Notes under the pieces: generated by a model
Seen by the model: the letters and a program-made list of their open reading frames with translations, nothing else
Told to the model about the DNA's origin: nothing
Database searches by the model: none
Made by a program: the position numbers and the translations under genes
From: Methylobacterium sp. W2
GTDB lineage: Bacteria > Pseudomonadota > Alphaproteobacteria > Rhizobiales > Beijerinckiaceae
Length of the DNA: 64,000 nt
Reading direction: 5' to 3'
Assembly (NCBI RefSeq): GCF_020662345.1
Contig: NZ_VMOA01000002.1
Location: 1-64,000, forward strand
In this document: one piece after another, positions 17,275-26,756 of the stretch
Position numbering within the stretch: position 1 is the stretch's first letter
Layout: the number at the start of each line of letters is the position of its first letter

Positions 17275-20200
17275 CTACAGCACGAAGTCATTCGCATGCA
17301 GGGCTTCGATCGTGCCTCTCAAGATGATCTGGAAGTCCGCCTTGCCGTTTCCATCGACATCGCCCTCGATGGTCGTCGAGCTTCCGGAGACGACAGCGTG
17401 GAGTTCTCCCTTCTGCTTGGTGAACGCCCCCTCGATGAAGGAGAAGGATTGGTCGGTCGCAGCTCCACTCACGGCTTGAATACCGGACAGATCGAGGTGA
17501 TCGAACCCCGCCTTGAAGTCCAGGATCGCATCGCGGTTCGCGATACCGTTGCCGCTATCGCTCACCGTCTTGAAGACGAACGTGTCGTTTCCTGCTCCAC
17601 CCACCAGGGTATCCTGACCCAGTCCACCGACGATCACGTCCTTGCCTGCCCCACCCACGATCGTATTGGCAAACTCGTTGCCCGTGAGCGTCAGACCCTT
17701 GGAACCGGAGACTCGGAGAGCCTCGATCTCGACGCCCGTCTCCAGCGTATAACTGACACTGGCGTAGACCGTGTCGGTACCGGTCGTCTCGATCAGGTGA
17801 TCGTTCGCGTTGTCGACGTAGTAGCTGTCGTTGCCGGCGCCACCGGACAATGTGTCCGCCCCCGTCTTGCCGTCGAGGATGTCGTTGCCCGTGGTTCCGA
17901 CGATCTTGTTGGCAAAGTTGTTGCCGGTCAGGGTCAGGCCCGTCGAACCGGTGCCCTCGAGAGTCTCGATTTCCTGGCCTGCCTTCAACACGTAGCTGAC
18001 GGAAGCATAGACCGTGTCGTTACCGGCTTGAGCCGCCTCGGTGACCTGATCGTTGGCATTGTCGACAGAGTAGGTGTCGTCGCCAAGTCCGCCGAACAGC
18101 GCATCGACGCCGGCCTTGCCATCGATGACGTCGTTACCGGACGTTCCGACGATCCTGTTGTCGAACTCATTGCCGGTCAGTGCGAGACCGACGGTTCCGG
18201 AACCGCGGAGCACTTCGATTCCCTGGCCTGCCCCGAGGGTAAAGTTGACACTGGTCCGCACCGTATCGATGTCGCCGCCCACTGCCTCGATGACCTGGTC
18301 ACCGATATTGTCGACCATGTAGGTGTCGGCACCGCCCAATCCGGTGAAGGTTTCGGCTCCGTTGGTGCCGCGGAAAGTCTCACTGCCACTTGTGCCAGTG
18401 TAGCCATCGATCTTCAGGATACCGTCAGGATTGATGGCGGACCCGCTGGCGTCGAAGGGATTCCCGTTCGCGTCGGTGATGACGGCTCCATTCAAGGAGA
18501 TCCCCGTGACCGCCAAGTCGCTGGAAATCTGGTCGACCAACACCGTGTAGTCGAAAACGAGAAGCGTCCCCGTCGATTTCAAGGCGTTGTAGACGGCCGT
18601 CGCTCCATTGCTCAGGCGGATCGCCAACTCGTCGCCGGTCGAGACGATCACGGCTTCGGACATGGTGAAGGTGAAGGAGACGGTCTGACCCGTGACCAGT
18701 GTTCCGGAACCATCCGTGATGCCGGGACCGGAGGCCGCCACGCTGAGCACCGTGGGTGCCAAGGTGTCGACGGTGAAGTTCCCGGTGCTGGCCGTGGTTC
18801 CGGTGTTGCCGGCCACATCCGTGTACCCGGTGGAGAGGGTGACGACGTTGGTGCTGTCCTCGGAATTGGCGGTCGGGATCAGCGTCGCGGTGTAGATGAC
18901 CGACCCGTTCGGGCCGGCGGTGGGGCCGCTCAGCTCGCGCAGTTCGCCATTGCCGCTGACCAGGTCTGCGAGAGCGAAGCCCGCGACAGCCTCCGAGAAG
19001 GTGATCGTCACGGTCGCGGTCTCGCCGGCCACCAGTGAGGTATCGCTCAGCGTGATCGTGGCGGTCGGAGCCGTCCGATCGATGGTGAAGGATGTCCCCT
19101 GTATGCTCTGCTTGGTGTTTCCTGCGACGTCGGTGCTGCTGGTGGTCAGCGTGTAGGTCCCGTTGCTGAGCGGCTCGAGACCCGATTCAGCGAAGGACAC
19201 GATGAATTGTCCGCTCTCATTCGCGACCGCCGTGCCGACGAGTTCGCCATCCAGGAACACGTCGACCGTCGCACCGGCTTCAGCGGTACCGAAGAAGTCC
19301 GGCGTCGCGTTGCTGGTGATCCCGTCGCTGGGCACGCCCTGATCGGAGCCCGACGCCAGTCCGATCGTGGCCACCGTCGTCGTACGATCGATCGTGGCCT
19401 TGAAGCTCTCGGTGGTGATGTTGCCGTTCGCATCCGCCACCGAAGCCGAGAACGTGTATTCCCGACCCGTAGCCCCGGGCGAAGCAAGGATGGGGCTGAC
19501 GTTCGTGGTGAAGACGCCGTTCAGGACTATGCCGGTCAGGGTGGTGATGACTTCGTCACCATCCATCACGGCGACATGCACTTCCGTGCCGTTGGCAACA
19601 CCACTGACGGATCCGCTGACCGAGAGGGTGTTGTCGCGTGTGATCTTGTCGGTGCCGCTCTGCCCATTATCCGTCGAGATCGTGAACCCGCCAATGGTCG
19701 GTGCTGACGTATCGATGGCCAAGCTCAGCTCACCGCCATGGACACCTGTGTTGCCGGCCTGATCGGTATAGGCGGCCGCGTTTCCACCGATCGACAGCGT
19801 CGTCGTGCCGGTGATGCCCGCTTTCGCCGTGAACTCGCCCGTCCAGGTAATGCCGTCGCTGCTCGTCAGGGCTCCCAGCGTTCCGGTGGAGGTATCGTAG
19901 GCGACATCGCTGGCATCGAAGCCTTGGACTGCCTCCGAGAAGGTGAAGGTCACCGTCGTGGTCTTGCCGGCGACGTTGAGGCTTTGGTCAGCCGCGGTGA
20001 TCGCGATCACCGTCGGGTTGACGGTATCGACCGTGACCGGAGCGGACGCGGTGGAGGTCCCGGCATTGCCGGCGAGGTCCTTAAACGCCGTGAGGGTGAC
20101 CTTGGCGTCGGTCGTGCTGCTGTCGGTGGCGGTGAACGTGGCCGTGGCCGTGAGTCCGCCATTGGAGAAGACGATCGAGGCCGGATCGACGGTACCGCCG

Positions 20201-23200
20201 GTGGCACTCAGCACGAGGGAGGTCGGATCGACCGCTTCCGTGAAGGTGAAGGTCACCGGCGAGGTCAGGTTGCCGTCACTGAAGCTGGCATCCTCGATCA
20301 CGACCGTGGCCGTCGGGTTGACGGTATCGACCGTGACCGGAGCGGACGCGGTGGAGGTCCCGGCATTGCCGGCAAGGTCCTTGAACGCCGTGAGGGTGAC
20401 CGAAGCGGCGGTCGTGCTGTCGTCGGTGGCGGTGAACGTGGCCGTGGCGGTGAGTCCGCCATTGGAGAAGACGATCGAGGCCGGATCGACGCTGCCGCCG
20501 GTGGCGCTCAGGACGAGGGAGGCGGGATCGACCGCTTCCGAGAAGGTGAAGGTCACCGGCGAGGTCAGGTTGCCGTCACTGAAGCTGGCATCCCCGATCA
20601 CGACCGTCGCCGTCGGGTTGCGGGTATCGACCGTGACCGGACCGGCCTCTTTGGCGCCCCCTATATTGCCGGCGAGGTCCTTGAACGCCGTGAGGGTGAC
20701 CGAGGCCTCAGCCACGCTGTCCTCGGCGGCGGTGAACGTGGCCGTGGCGGTGAGTCCGCCATTGGAGAAGACGATCGAGGTCGGATCGACGGTACCGCCG
20801 GTGGCGTTCACGACGAGAGAGGTCGGATCGACCGCTTCCGTGAAGGTGAAAGTCACCGTTGTGGTCGGGCTGCTGTCGCTGAGACTGGTCTTGTCGAACG
20901 CGATCGTCACCGTCGGGTTGACGGTATCGACCGTGACCGGAGCGGACGCGGTGGAGGTCCCGGCATTGCCGGCGAGGTCCTTGAACGCCGTGAGGGTGAC
21001 CGTGGCGTCGGTCGTGCTGCTGTCGGTGGCGGTGAACGTGGCCGTGGCGGTGAGTCCGCCATTGGAGAAGACGATCGAGGTCGGATCGACGCTACCGCCG
21101 GTGGCGCTCACGACGAGAGAGGTCGGATCGACCGCTTCCGTGAAGGTGAAGGTCACCGTCGAGCTCAGGTTGCCGTCGCTGAAGCTGGCATCCTCGATCA
21201 CGACCGTCGCCGTCGGGTTGACGGTATCGACCGTGACCGGAGCGGACGCGGTGGAGGTCCCGGCATTGCCGGCGAGGTCCTTGAACGCCGTGAGGGTGAC
21301 CGTGGCGTCGGTCGTGCTGCTGTCGGTGGCGGTGAACGTGGCCGTGGCGGTGAGTCCACCATTGGAGAAGACGATCGAGGCCGGATCGACGCTGCCGCCG
21401 GTGGCACTCAGGACGAGGGAGGCCGGATCGACCGCTTCCGAGAAGGTGAAGGTCACCGGCGAGGTCAGGTTACCGTCGCTGAAGCTGGCATCCCCGATCA
21501 CGACCGTGGCCGTCGGGTTGACGGTGTCGACCGTGATCGGAGTGGCCGCGATGGGGGCGCCGGTATTGCCGGCGAGGTCCTTGAACGCCGTGAGGGCGAC
21601 CGTGGCGGGGGCCACGCTATTGTCGGCGGCGGTGAACGTGGCCGTGGCGGAAAGGCCGTTCGCGGCGACGACGATCGAGGCCGGATCGACGCTGCCGCCG
21701 GTGGCGAACACGACGAGAGAGGCGGGATCGACCGCTTCCGAGAAGGTGAAGGTCACCGGCGAAGTGTTGGTGCCGTCGCTGAGCTTGCTCTTGTCGAACG
21801 CGACCGTCGCCGTCGGCGGGGTCGCGTCGACCGTGAACGTCGTGACGGTCGGGCTCAGCTTCGTGTTGCCGGCAAGGTCGGTCACGAGAGCCGTGAGGGT
21901 GTGGCTGCCATCCGTCAGGGGGAAGCCGTTCAGGTCCGAGTCGGCAAAGGCCAGGGTGTAGGTATTGTCCTGCCCCGCGACGGCGGTGCCGATGATGGAT
22001 CCGTCCAGGAAAATCTGGACCGTGGCGCCGGCCTCGGCCGTGCCGGTGAAGTCGGGAGTGGTGTCTTTGGTGAGCAGATCGGTGGCACTGACGCCGGTAT
22101 CGGAGGCCGCAGCCAAGCCGAAGGTCGGGAGGGCCGTGGTGTTGTCCACCCGTACAGGGCTCAGATCGCTGGTGGTGGTGTTGCCGGCGGCATCCGTCGC
22201 GGTGGCGCGGAAGATGTAGCTGCCATCCAGCAATGAGGGGGTCGACGCCGTCGTGAACGTGCCACCGGTGACCGTGGCGACCAGTGTCACGGGGGTCCCG
22301 TTCACGAGCACGGGGTTACCGCCGAGATCGAGCACGGCGACGGTCACGGTGGAGCCCGCCTCGACCGTGCCGCTGACCGACAGGGTTCGATCGCGGGTGA
22401 TGTGGTCCGAGTTGCTCGCGCCGCCATCATCCGAGATCGTCAGCAGCGCGACCGTCGGGTTGACGGTGTCGACCGGGACCGGAGCGGACGCGATGGGCGC
22501 GCCGGTATTGCCGGCGAGGTCCTTGAATGTCGTAAGGGCGACCGTGGCGGGGGCCACGCTATTGTCGGCGGCGGTGAACGTGGCCGTGGCGGAGAGCCCG
22601 TTCGCGGCGACGACGATCGAGGTCGGATCGACGCTGCCGCCGGTGGCGAACACGACGAGGGAGGTCGGATCGACCGCCTCCGTGAAGGTGAAGGTCACCG
22701 GCGAACTCAGGTTGCCGTCGCTGAAGCTGGCATCCCCGATCACGACCGTCGCCGTCGGGTTGACGGTGTCGACCGTGACCGGAGCGGACGCGGTAGACGT
22801 CCCGGCATTGCCGGCGAGGTCCTTGAACGCCGTGAGGGTGACCGTGGCGGCGGTCGTGCTGTTGTCGGTGACGGTGAACGTGGCCGTGGCGGAGAGACCA
22901 TTCGCGGCGACGACGATCGAGGCCGGATCGACGGTACCGCCGGTGGCACTCAGGACGAGGGAGGCGGGATCGACCGCTTCCGTGAAGGTGAAGGTCACCG
23001 GCGAGGTCAGGTTGCCGTCGCTGAAGCTGGCATCCCCGATCACGACCGTCGCCGTCGGGTTGACGGTATCGACCGTGACCGGAGCGGACGCGGTGGAGGT
23101 CCCGGCATTGCCGGCGAGGTCCTTGAACGCCGTGAGGGTGACCGTGGCGGCGGTCGTGCTGTTGTCGGTGACGGTGAACGTGGCCGTGGCGGAGAGACCA

Positions 23201-23988
23201 TTCGCGGCGACGACGATCGAGGCCGGATCGACGGTACCGCCGGTGGCACTCAGGACGAGGGAGGCGGGATCGACCGCTTCCGTGAAGGTGAAGGTCACCG
23301 GCGAGGTCAGGTTGCCGTCGCTGAAGCTGGCATCCCCGATCACGACCGTCGCCGTCGGGTTGACGGTATCGACCGTGACCGGAGCGGACGCGGTGGAGGT
23401 CCCGGCATTGCCGGCGAGGTCCTTGAACGCCGTGAGGGTGACCGTGGCGGCGGTCGTGCTGTTGTCGGTGACGGTGAACGTGGCCGTGGCGGAGAGACCA
23501 TTCGCGGCGACGACGATCGAGGCCGGATCGACGCTGCCGCCGGCGGCACTCACGACGAGGGAAGTCGGATCGACCGCTTCCGTGAAGGTGAAGGTCACCG
23601 GCGAGGTCAGGTTGCCATCGTTGAAGCTGGCATCCCCGATCACGACCGTCGCCGTCGGGGCCGTCTGGTCTATGGTCAGCAGCAGCGCACCGCCAGGTTC
23701 ACCCGGCTCAAAATTGGAATTCTTGTAACCGTCGGTGACGGACAGCGTGACCGTACCATTGAAACTCGATTCCGCAGTGAAGATACCCTTCCAGACCGTG
23801 CCACCTTCGCTGCTCGTCAAGGTGCCCATCGTACCGGCATTGCCGGGGATGACGACGTCGTCCGCTTCGAAGCCGTTCACCTCCATGGAGAAGGTGAAGG
23901 TCACCTCCGTGGTGTTGGAGGTCGCGCCGAGAACGGTTTTAGCCGCAGTGATCGACAATACGGTGGGGGGGGTGTTTGCGAGGGGCAT
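17275..23988 (-). CDS. Giant Ig-like repeat adhesin with RTX tail (type I secreted)
   Basis: The 2237-residue protein has no Sec signal. By eye it holds about 18 Ig-like domains of ~100 residues (residues ~1-1810). About ten are near copies sharing the blocks VTFTFTEAVDP, SIVVAANGLSATATF and LTAFKDLAGNAG; others have TLSVSGTV or TPDFTGTAEAG. RTX repeats follow (GGAGNDSYYVDNANDHL and similar), then a serralysin-like C-terminus ending in HANDFVL, where the secretion signal should lie. This is the plan of BapA/LapA-like biofilm adhesins. It lacks the N-terminal retention module I would expect in LapA, so it may be released or held by another protein. No exporter genes are nearby. A GGAG site lies about ten bases before the ATG. 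Confidence 0.85.
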   Translation of the reverse strand: MPLANTPPTVLSITAAKTVLGATSNTTEVTFTFSMEVNGFEADDVVIPGNAGTMGTLTSSEGGTVWKGIFTAESSFNGTVTLSVTDGYKNSNFEPGEPGGALLLTIDQTAPTATVVIGDASFNDGNLTSPVTFTFTEAVDPTSLVVSAAGGSVDPASIVVAANGLSATATFTVTDNSTTAATVTLTAFKDLAGNAGTSTASAPVTVDTVNPTATVVIGDASFSDGNLTSPVTFTFTEAVDPASLVLSATGGTVDPASIVVAANGLSATATFTVTDNSTTAATVTLTAFKDLAGNAGTSTASAPVTVDTVNPTATVVIGDASFSDGNLTSPVTFTFTEAVDPASLVLSATGGTVDPASIVVAANGLSATATFTVTDNSTTAATVTLTAFKDLAGNAGTSTASAPVTVDTVNPTATVVIGDASFSDGNLSSPVTFTFTEAVDPTSLVVFATGGSVDPTSIVVAANGLSATATFTAADNSVAPATVALTTFKDLAGNTGAPIASAPVPVDTVNPTVALLTISDDGGASNSDHITRDRTLSVSGTVEAGSTVTVAVLDLGGNPVLVNGTPVTLVATVTGGTFTTASTPSLLDGSYIFRATATDAAGNTTTSDLSPVRVDNTTALPTFGLAAASDTGVSATDLLTKDTTPDFTGTAEAGATVQIFLDGSIIGTAVAGQDNTYTLAFADSDLNGFPLTDGSHTLTALVTDLAGNTKLSPTVTTFTVDATPPTATVAFDKSKLSDGTNTSPVTFTFSEAVDPASLVVFATGGSVDPASIVVAANGLSATATFTAADNSVAPATVALTAFKDLAGNTGAPIAATPITVDTVNPTATVVIGDASFSDGNLTSPVTFTFSEAVDPASLVLSATGGSVDPASIVFSNGGLTATATFTATDSSTTDATVTLTAFKDLAGNAGTSTASAPVTVDTVNPTATVVIEDASFSDGNLSSTVTFTFTEAVDPTSLVVSATGGSVDPTSIVFSNGGLTATATFTATDSSTTDATVTLTAFKDLAGNAGTSTASAPVTVDTVNPTVTIAFDKTSLSDSSPTTTVTFTFTEAVDPTSLVVNATGGTVDPTSIVFSNGGLTATATFTAAEDSVAEASVTLTAFKDLAGNIGGAKEAGPVTVDTRNPTATVVIGDASFSDGNLTSPVTFTFSEAVDPASLVLSATGGSVDPASIVFSNGGLTATATFTATDDSTTAASVTLTAFKDLAGNAGTSTASAPVTVDTVNPTATVVIEDASFSDGNLTSPVTFTFTEAVDPTSLVLSATGGTVDPASIVFSNGGLTATATFTATDSSTTDAKVTLTAFKDLAGNAGTSTASAPVTVDTVNPTVIAITAADQSLNVAGKTTTVTFTFSEAVQGFDASDVAYDTSTGTLGALTSSDGITWTGEFTAKAGITGTTTLSIGGNAAAYTDQAGNTGVHGGELSLAIDTSAPTIGGFTISTDNGQSGTDKITRDNTLSVSGSVSGVANGTEVHVAVMDGDEVITTLTGIVLNGVFTTNVSPILASPGATGREYTFSASVADANGNITTESFKATIDRTTTVATIGLASGSDQGVPSDGITSNATPDFFGTAEAGATVDVFLDGELVGTAVANESGQFIVSFAESGLEPLSNGTYTLTTSSTDVAGNTKQSIQGTSFTIDRTAPTATITLSDTSLVAGETATVTITFSEAVAGFALADLVSGNGELRELSGPTAGPNGSVIYTATLIPTANSEDSTNVVTLSTGYTDVAGNTGTTASTGNFTVDTLAPTVLSVAASGPGITDGSGTLVTGQTVSFTFTMSEAVIVSTGDELAIRLSNGATAVYNALKSTGTLLVFDYTVLVDQISSDLAVTGISLNGAVITDANGNPFDASGSAINPDGILKIDGYTGTSGSETFRGTNGAETFTGLGGADTYMVDNIGDQVIEAVGGDIDTVRTSVNFTLGAGQGIEVLRGSGTVGLALTGNEFDNRIVGTSGNDVIDGKAGVDALFGGLGDDTYSVDNANDQVTEAAQAGNDTVYASVSYVLKAGQEIETLEGTGSTGLTLTGNNFANKIVGTTGNDILDGKTGADTLSGGAGNDSYYVDNANDHLIETTGTDTVYASVSYTLETGVEIEALRVSGSKGLTLTGNEFANTIVGGAGKDVIVGGLGQDTLVGGAGNDTFVFKTVSDSGNGIANRDAILDFKAGFDHLDLSGIQAVSGAATDQSFSFIEGAFTKQKGELHAVVSGSSTTIEGDVDGNGKADFQIILRGTIEALHANDFVL
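20011..21810. repeat. Array A: six 300-bp units in the adhesin gene
   Basis: The anchor CGTCGGGTTG recurs exactly at 20011, 20311, 20611, 20911, 21211 and 21511 (with a diverged form at 21811), giving a strict 300-bp period, one Ig-like domain each. Units share most bases but differ at scattered sites; the 20611 unit is the most divergent. Confidence 0.9.
22453..23652. repeat. Array B: four 300-bp units, three almost identical
   Basis: The same anchor recurs at 22453, 22753, 23053 and 23353 (diverged at 23653). Bases 22801-23220 are identical to 23101-23520 by direct comparison, that is, perfect 300-bp periodicity over 720 bp including third codon positions. This points to recent duplication or gene conversion. 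Confidence 0.9.
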
Positions 23989-24191
23989 GACGCTTCACTC
24001 CGAGATTTGGGGTCGACGACAGATTCCGAGCAGTCAAGCCCGGTCATAGTCAGCTAAAAAAACGCGACATCATGAAGTATCATTGAGTCCGCAGGCGGCT
24101 TTGCCTTTGTCGGACCAAATCGAAGACCCCATCCGCAACGCATGAGCGGGAATTGAGGCAGCTGGATAGAACAAAGGATTTTGAGGCGCAT

Positions 24192-24258
24192 CCCTCATAT
24201 GAGTGAGGGCGAAGGTATTTTATTGATTTTCGCGCCTCCCTCATTTGAGGGATGGCGC
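24192..24258. promoter_or_regulatory. Two related palindromic sites upstream of the adhesin
   Basis: CTCATATGAG (24194-24203, perfect palindrome) and CTCATTTGAG (24240-24249) are 46 bases apart, each within a longer hairpin: CCCTCA-N6-TGAGGG at 24192-24209 and GCGCC-TCCCTC-N4-GAGGGA-t-GGCGC at 24232-24258. Same-sequence paired sites about 205-260 bp before the adhesin ATG suggest a dimeric regulator. Confidence 0.4.
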
Positions 24259-24328
24259 CTATCCGAAGTCATAGGCCAGACAATTCGGAACGATGCCAGG
24301 AAACCGGCACTTGGCCATTCATGAAAGC

Positions 24329-24343
24329 TTAATGATTAATTAA
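24329..24343. promoter_or_regulatory. CtrA-like box TTAA-N7-TTAA
   Basis: TTAATGATTAATTAA matches the full alphaproteobacterial CtrA consensus, although the local AT richness lowers its significance. It lies about 340 bp upstream of the adhesin ATG. Confidence 0.3.
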
Positions 24344-24722
24344 TACAGGTTAACGTTTTATGTCCTCCGCCGTGCACTTCGAACACCGTCTGCTCGGAAG
24401 ATGCGGGATCGGACGAGAATGCGTGCCTCGGCATATCCGACGGAAGGATCGTCGCGATCTTGGTGCGCTCGTCCGAATTTGAAGACCACGCGGAGCATAC
24501 GCGATGGTATCTGCTCAAAGGATTCGGACCATGCGACCAGCAGGGCTCGATGTTGCTTAGACGAGACGTCGCAAAGACGTGGATCGCGATTTCAACTGTG
24601 CGTTGACTGCCTATGCGGCGAAATCAGTTTTCGTTAAAAGCACATGTCATTTTACCGGCATCGCGATTTGACGATGCCGATCAATGGACCTGTGAGAGCG
24701 CCTGACAGAAAGGATCGACGAC

Positions 24723-25370
24723 CTAGCGGTGACGGCTGAACTTCTCGCTGCTCTCGATGCCCATGAAGGCGATGCGCGGTACGATCCCACGGGCGCGGCA
24801 CTCATGGCGGGCGCGGGCGTCGTAGGCCTCGTCGGCATGACGCGTGTGGGGGACGGTAGCGTGGGCGGCCGCGCCGGCCGTTGCGCATAGGTGGAATGGC
24901 ATCGAGGGTCGGGGCCATCATCACGCTGTCGTGGCGGTGGGCCCCTGTGACGGTCCGGCCGAGGGGCGTGCCGCGGCCTCGACGACGAGGTGGCGGCTCT
25001 GGCCCGGTTTGCCGCGATCCGTCGGGTTCGGGCCTGTGGCAGAGCCCGTTTCTTCGCCGGCACGGACGCGCTGGCCCGGCCCCCGTCGAGCCGACCGGCT
25101 TCGTGACGTCGCCCCAGCAGCGTCTGCTGCAGGCGGCGCCAACACGTCATGCCCGAGCCACGGCCCCTCTCGGCGGGCAGCATCTCCCAGGGCAAGCCGG
25201 AGCGAATCACGATCAGGATGCCGGTGAGCGCTGCCCGGTTATCGTAGGGCCGTCGACTGCCCTTCGGACGCGGCCGGGAAGGCGGAAGCCGCGGGGCGAT
25301 CTCATGCCAGAGATCGTCGGGAAGAAGAGCGCGGGCGATGACGCGCCAACGCGCATCAACGCTGATGGTC
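24723..25370 (-). pseudogene. IS5-type transposase relic, frameshifted and truncated
   Basis: Reading the minus strand, fragments of one DDE transposase appear in order but in different frames: DDLWHEIAPRLPPSRPRPKG and RRPYDNRAALTGILIVIRSG (about 25310-25200), GLPWEMLPAE and MTCWRRL, then SVPAKK, then GPNPTDRGKPGQSRHLVV in another frame near 25020, and finally HADEAYDARARHECRARGI to SSEKFSRHR with a stop at 24723. The usual C-terminal block beyond SSEKxGRHRW is missing. No intact terminal inverted repeats or target duplication was recognised. It is a dead insertion between the adhesin control region and ctpA. Confidence 0.8.
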
Positions 25371-25426
25371 CCGTTCTGTCAGGCGTTCTCAATCCGGCGA
25401 CACGAGGCGCGTTTCAGAACGGGACC
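25367..25426 (-). terminator. 12-bp inverted repeat after ctpA
   Basis: GGTCCCGTTCTG (25367-25378) and CAGAACGGGACC (25415-25426) are perfect reverse complements separated by 36 bases, beginning eight bases after the ctpA stop. It could end the obgE-to-ctpA transcript, or be a leftover end of the transposase relic that abuts it. Confidence 0.4.
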
Positions 25427-25433
25427 GTGATGC

Positions 25434-26756
25434 TCAGTTCGGAACGGCGGCCTTGGGCGTGTTGGCCGCGCCCTTCTGGATGCCGCGGATGAAGTCGACG
25501 GCGGCGATGAGCTGCTTGTCCTTGGCCGGGTCCGGCGGGACGTAAGCCGACGAACCGCCGCGCTCCTCGACGTCCTTCTGCTTGAGGTGCCCCTTCAGCC
25601 CGGCCTCGCCCTTGGTCTCGTCCTTGCCCTTCAGCTCGTCGGGGATCTCCTGCAGGACCTCCTGGTCCGGCTCGATGCCCTTGGCCTGGATCGAGCGGCC
25701 CGACGGGGTGTAGTAGCGCGCCGTGGTGAGGCGCAGGGCGCCGCTGCCGCCCAGCGGGATGATCGACTGGACCGAGCCCTTGCCGAAGGAGCGCGTGCCG
25801 AGCACCGTGGCCCGCTTGTGATCCTGCAGGGCGCCGGCCACGATCTCCGAGGCGGAGGCCGAGCCGCCATTCACCAGGACGACGATGGGCTTGCCCTTGG
25901 TGAGGTCGCCGGACTTGGCCGAGAAGCGCTGGGTCTCGTCCGGGTTGCGGCCACGGGTGGAGACGATCTCGCCGCGGTCGAGGAACGCGTCGGAGACCGA
26001 CACGGCCTGGTCGAGGAGGCCGCCCGGATTGTTGCGCAGGTCGAGGACGTAGCCCTTCAGCTTGTCCTGGCCCACTTCCGTGGAGAGCTTGTCGATGGCG
26101 TTGCGCAGGCCGTCATAGGTCTGCTCCGTGAACTGCGTCAGGCGGATGTAGCCGACATCGCCGCCCTCGGCCCGCGAGCGCACCGGCTTGATCTTGATGA
26201 CGTCGCGGTTGAGCACGACGTCGATGGGATCCTTGGACTCCTTGCGGGAGATCTTGAGCTTCACCGGCGAGTTCACCGGTCCGCGCATCTTGTCGACGGC
26301 CTGGTTCAGGGTGAGGCCCTGGACCTGATCCTCGTCGATCTGCGTGATGATGTCGTTGGTGAGGATGCCGGCCTTGGAGGCGGGGGTGTCGTCGATGGGG
26401 CTGACCACCTTGATCAGGCCGTCCTCCATCGTGACCTCGATGCCGAGGCCGCCGAACTCGCCCTTGGTCTGCACCTGCATGTCGCGGAAGCTCTTCGAGT
26501 CCATGTAGCTCGAATGCGGATCCAGCGAGGTGAGCATGCCGTTGACGGCCGCCTCGATCAGCTTGGCCTCGTCGGGCTTCTCGACATAGTCGGTCCGCAC
26601 CTTCTCGAACACGTCGCCGAACAGGCTGAGTTGGCGATAGGTCTCCGCGGAGGCCGCCACCGCGCTGGTCCCGGAGAGCAGATGCGTCTGGGTCGCGAGG
26701 AGGGAGGAACCGACGCCAAGAAACGCGCCGGCCAGGACTAGGGAAATCTTGCGCAT
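25434..26756 (-). CDS. ctpA: C-terminal processing protease CtpA (S41)
   Basis: The 440-residue protein has an N-terminal hydrophobic export segment (residues 4-22), a PDZ domain (about 95-180, with GLGIEVTMEDGLIKVVSPID) and the S41 protease core. The Ser-Lys pair is visible in NGGSASASEIVAG and SFGKGSVQSI. Such periplasmic proteases trim envelope proteins and peptidoglycan enzymes. Its ATG shares one base with the stop of the EnvC-like gene (TAATG), so the two are coupled; EnvC-type factors and Ctp proteases both act on cell-wall hydrolysis. Confidence 0.95.
   Translation of the reverse strand: MRKISLVLAGAFLGVGSSLLATQTHLLSGTSAVAASAETYRQLSLFGDVFEKVRTDYVEKPDEAKLIEAAVNGMLTSLDPHSSYMDSKSFRDMQVQTKGEFGGLGIEVTMEDGLIKVVSPIDDTPASKAGILTNDIITQIDEDQVQGLTLNQAVDKMRGPVNSPVKLKISRKESKDPIDVVLNRDVIKIKPVRSRAEGGDVGYIRLTQFTEQTYDGLRNAIDKLSTEVGQDKLKGYVLDLRNNPGGLLDQAVSVSDAFLDRGEIVSTRGRNPDETQRFSAKSGDLTKGKPIVVLVNGGSASASEIVAGALQDHKRATVLGTRSFGKGSVQSIIPLGGSGALRLTTARYYTPSGRSIQAKGIEPDQEVLQEIPDELKGKDETKGEAGLKGHLKQKDVEERGGSSAYVPPDPAKDKQLIAAVDFIRGIQKGAANTPKAAVPN

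Larger units (their letters stand above)
23989..24722. promoter_or_regulatory. Low-GC upstream region of the adhesin gene
   Basis: A 734-bp stretch without a convincing gene, clearly more AT-rich than its flanks. It contains paired CTCA-WW-TGAG palindromes and a TTAA-N7-TTAA box (listed separately) and a perfect 8-bp inverted repeat at 24656-24663/24672-24679. A short plus-strand frame at 24401-24637 has no family features and atypical composition and is not called. Confidence 0.5.

Noticed and set aside
19738..22236. Long plus-strand open frames (hundreds of codons) opposite the adhesin repeats
   Set aside because: They mirror the 300-bp repeats, are rich in Gly, Arg, Asp and Val from repeat codons, and have no family features; the minus-strand Ig/RTX reading is clearly real.
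20011..23652. Regular repeats as a CRISPR array
   Set aside because: Units are 300 bp, coding and contiguous, without short repeats or unique spacers.
24401..24637. 78-codon plus-strand frame near the transposase relic
   Set aside because: Atypical composition, no start context and no domain.
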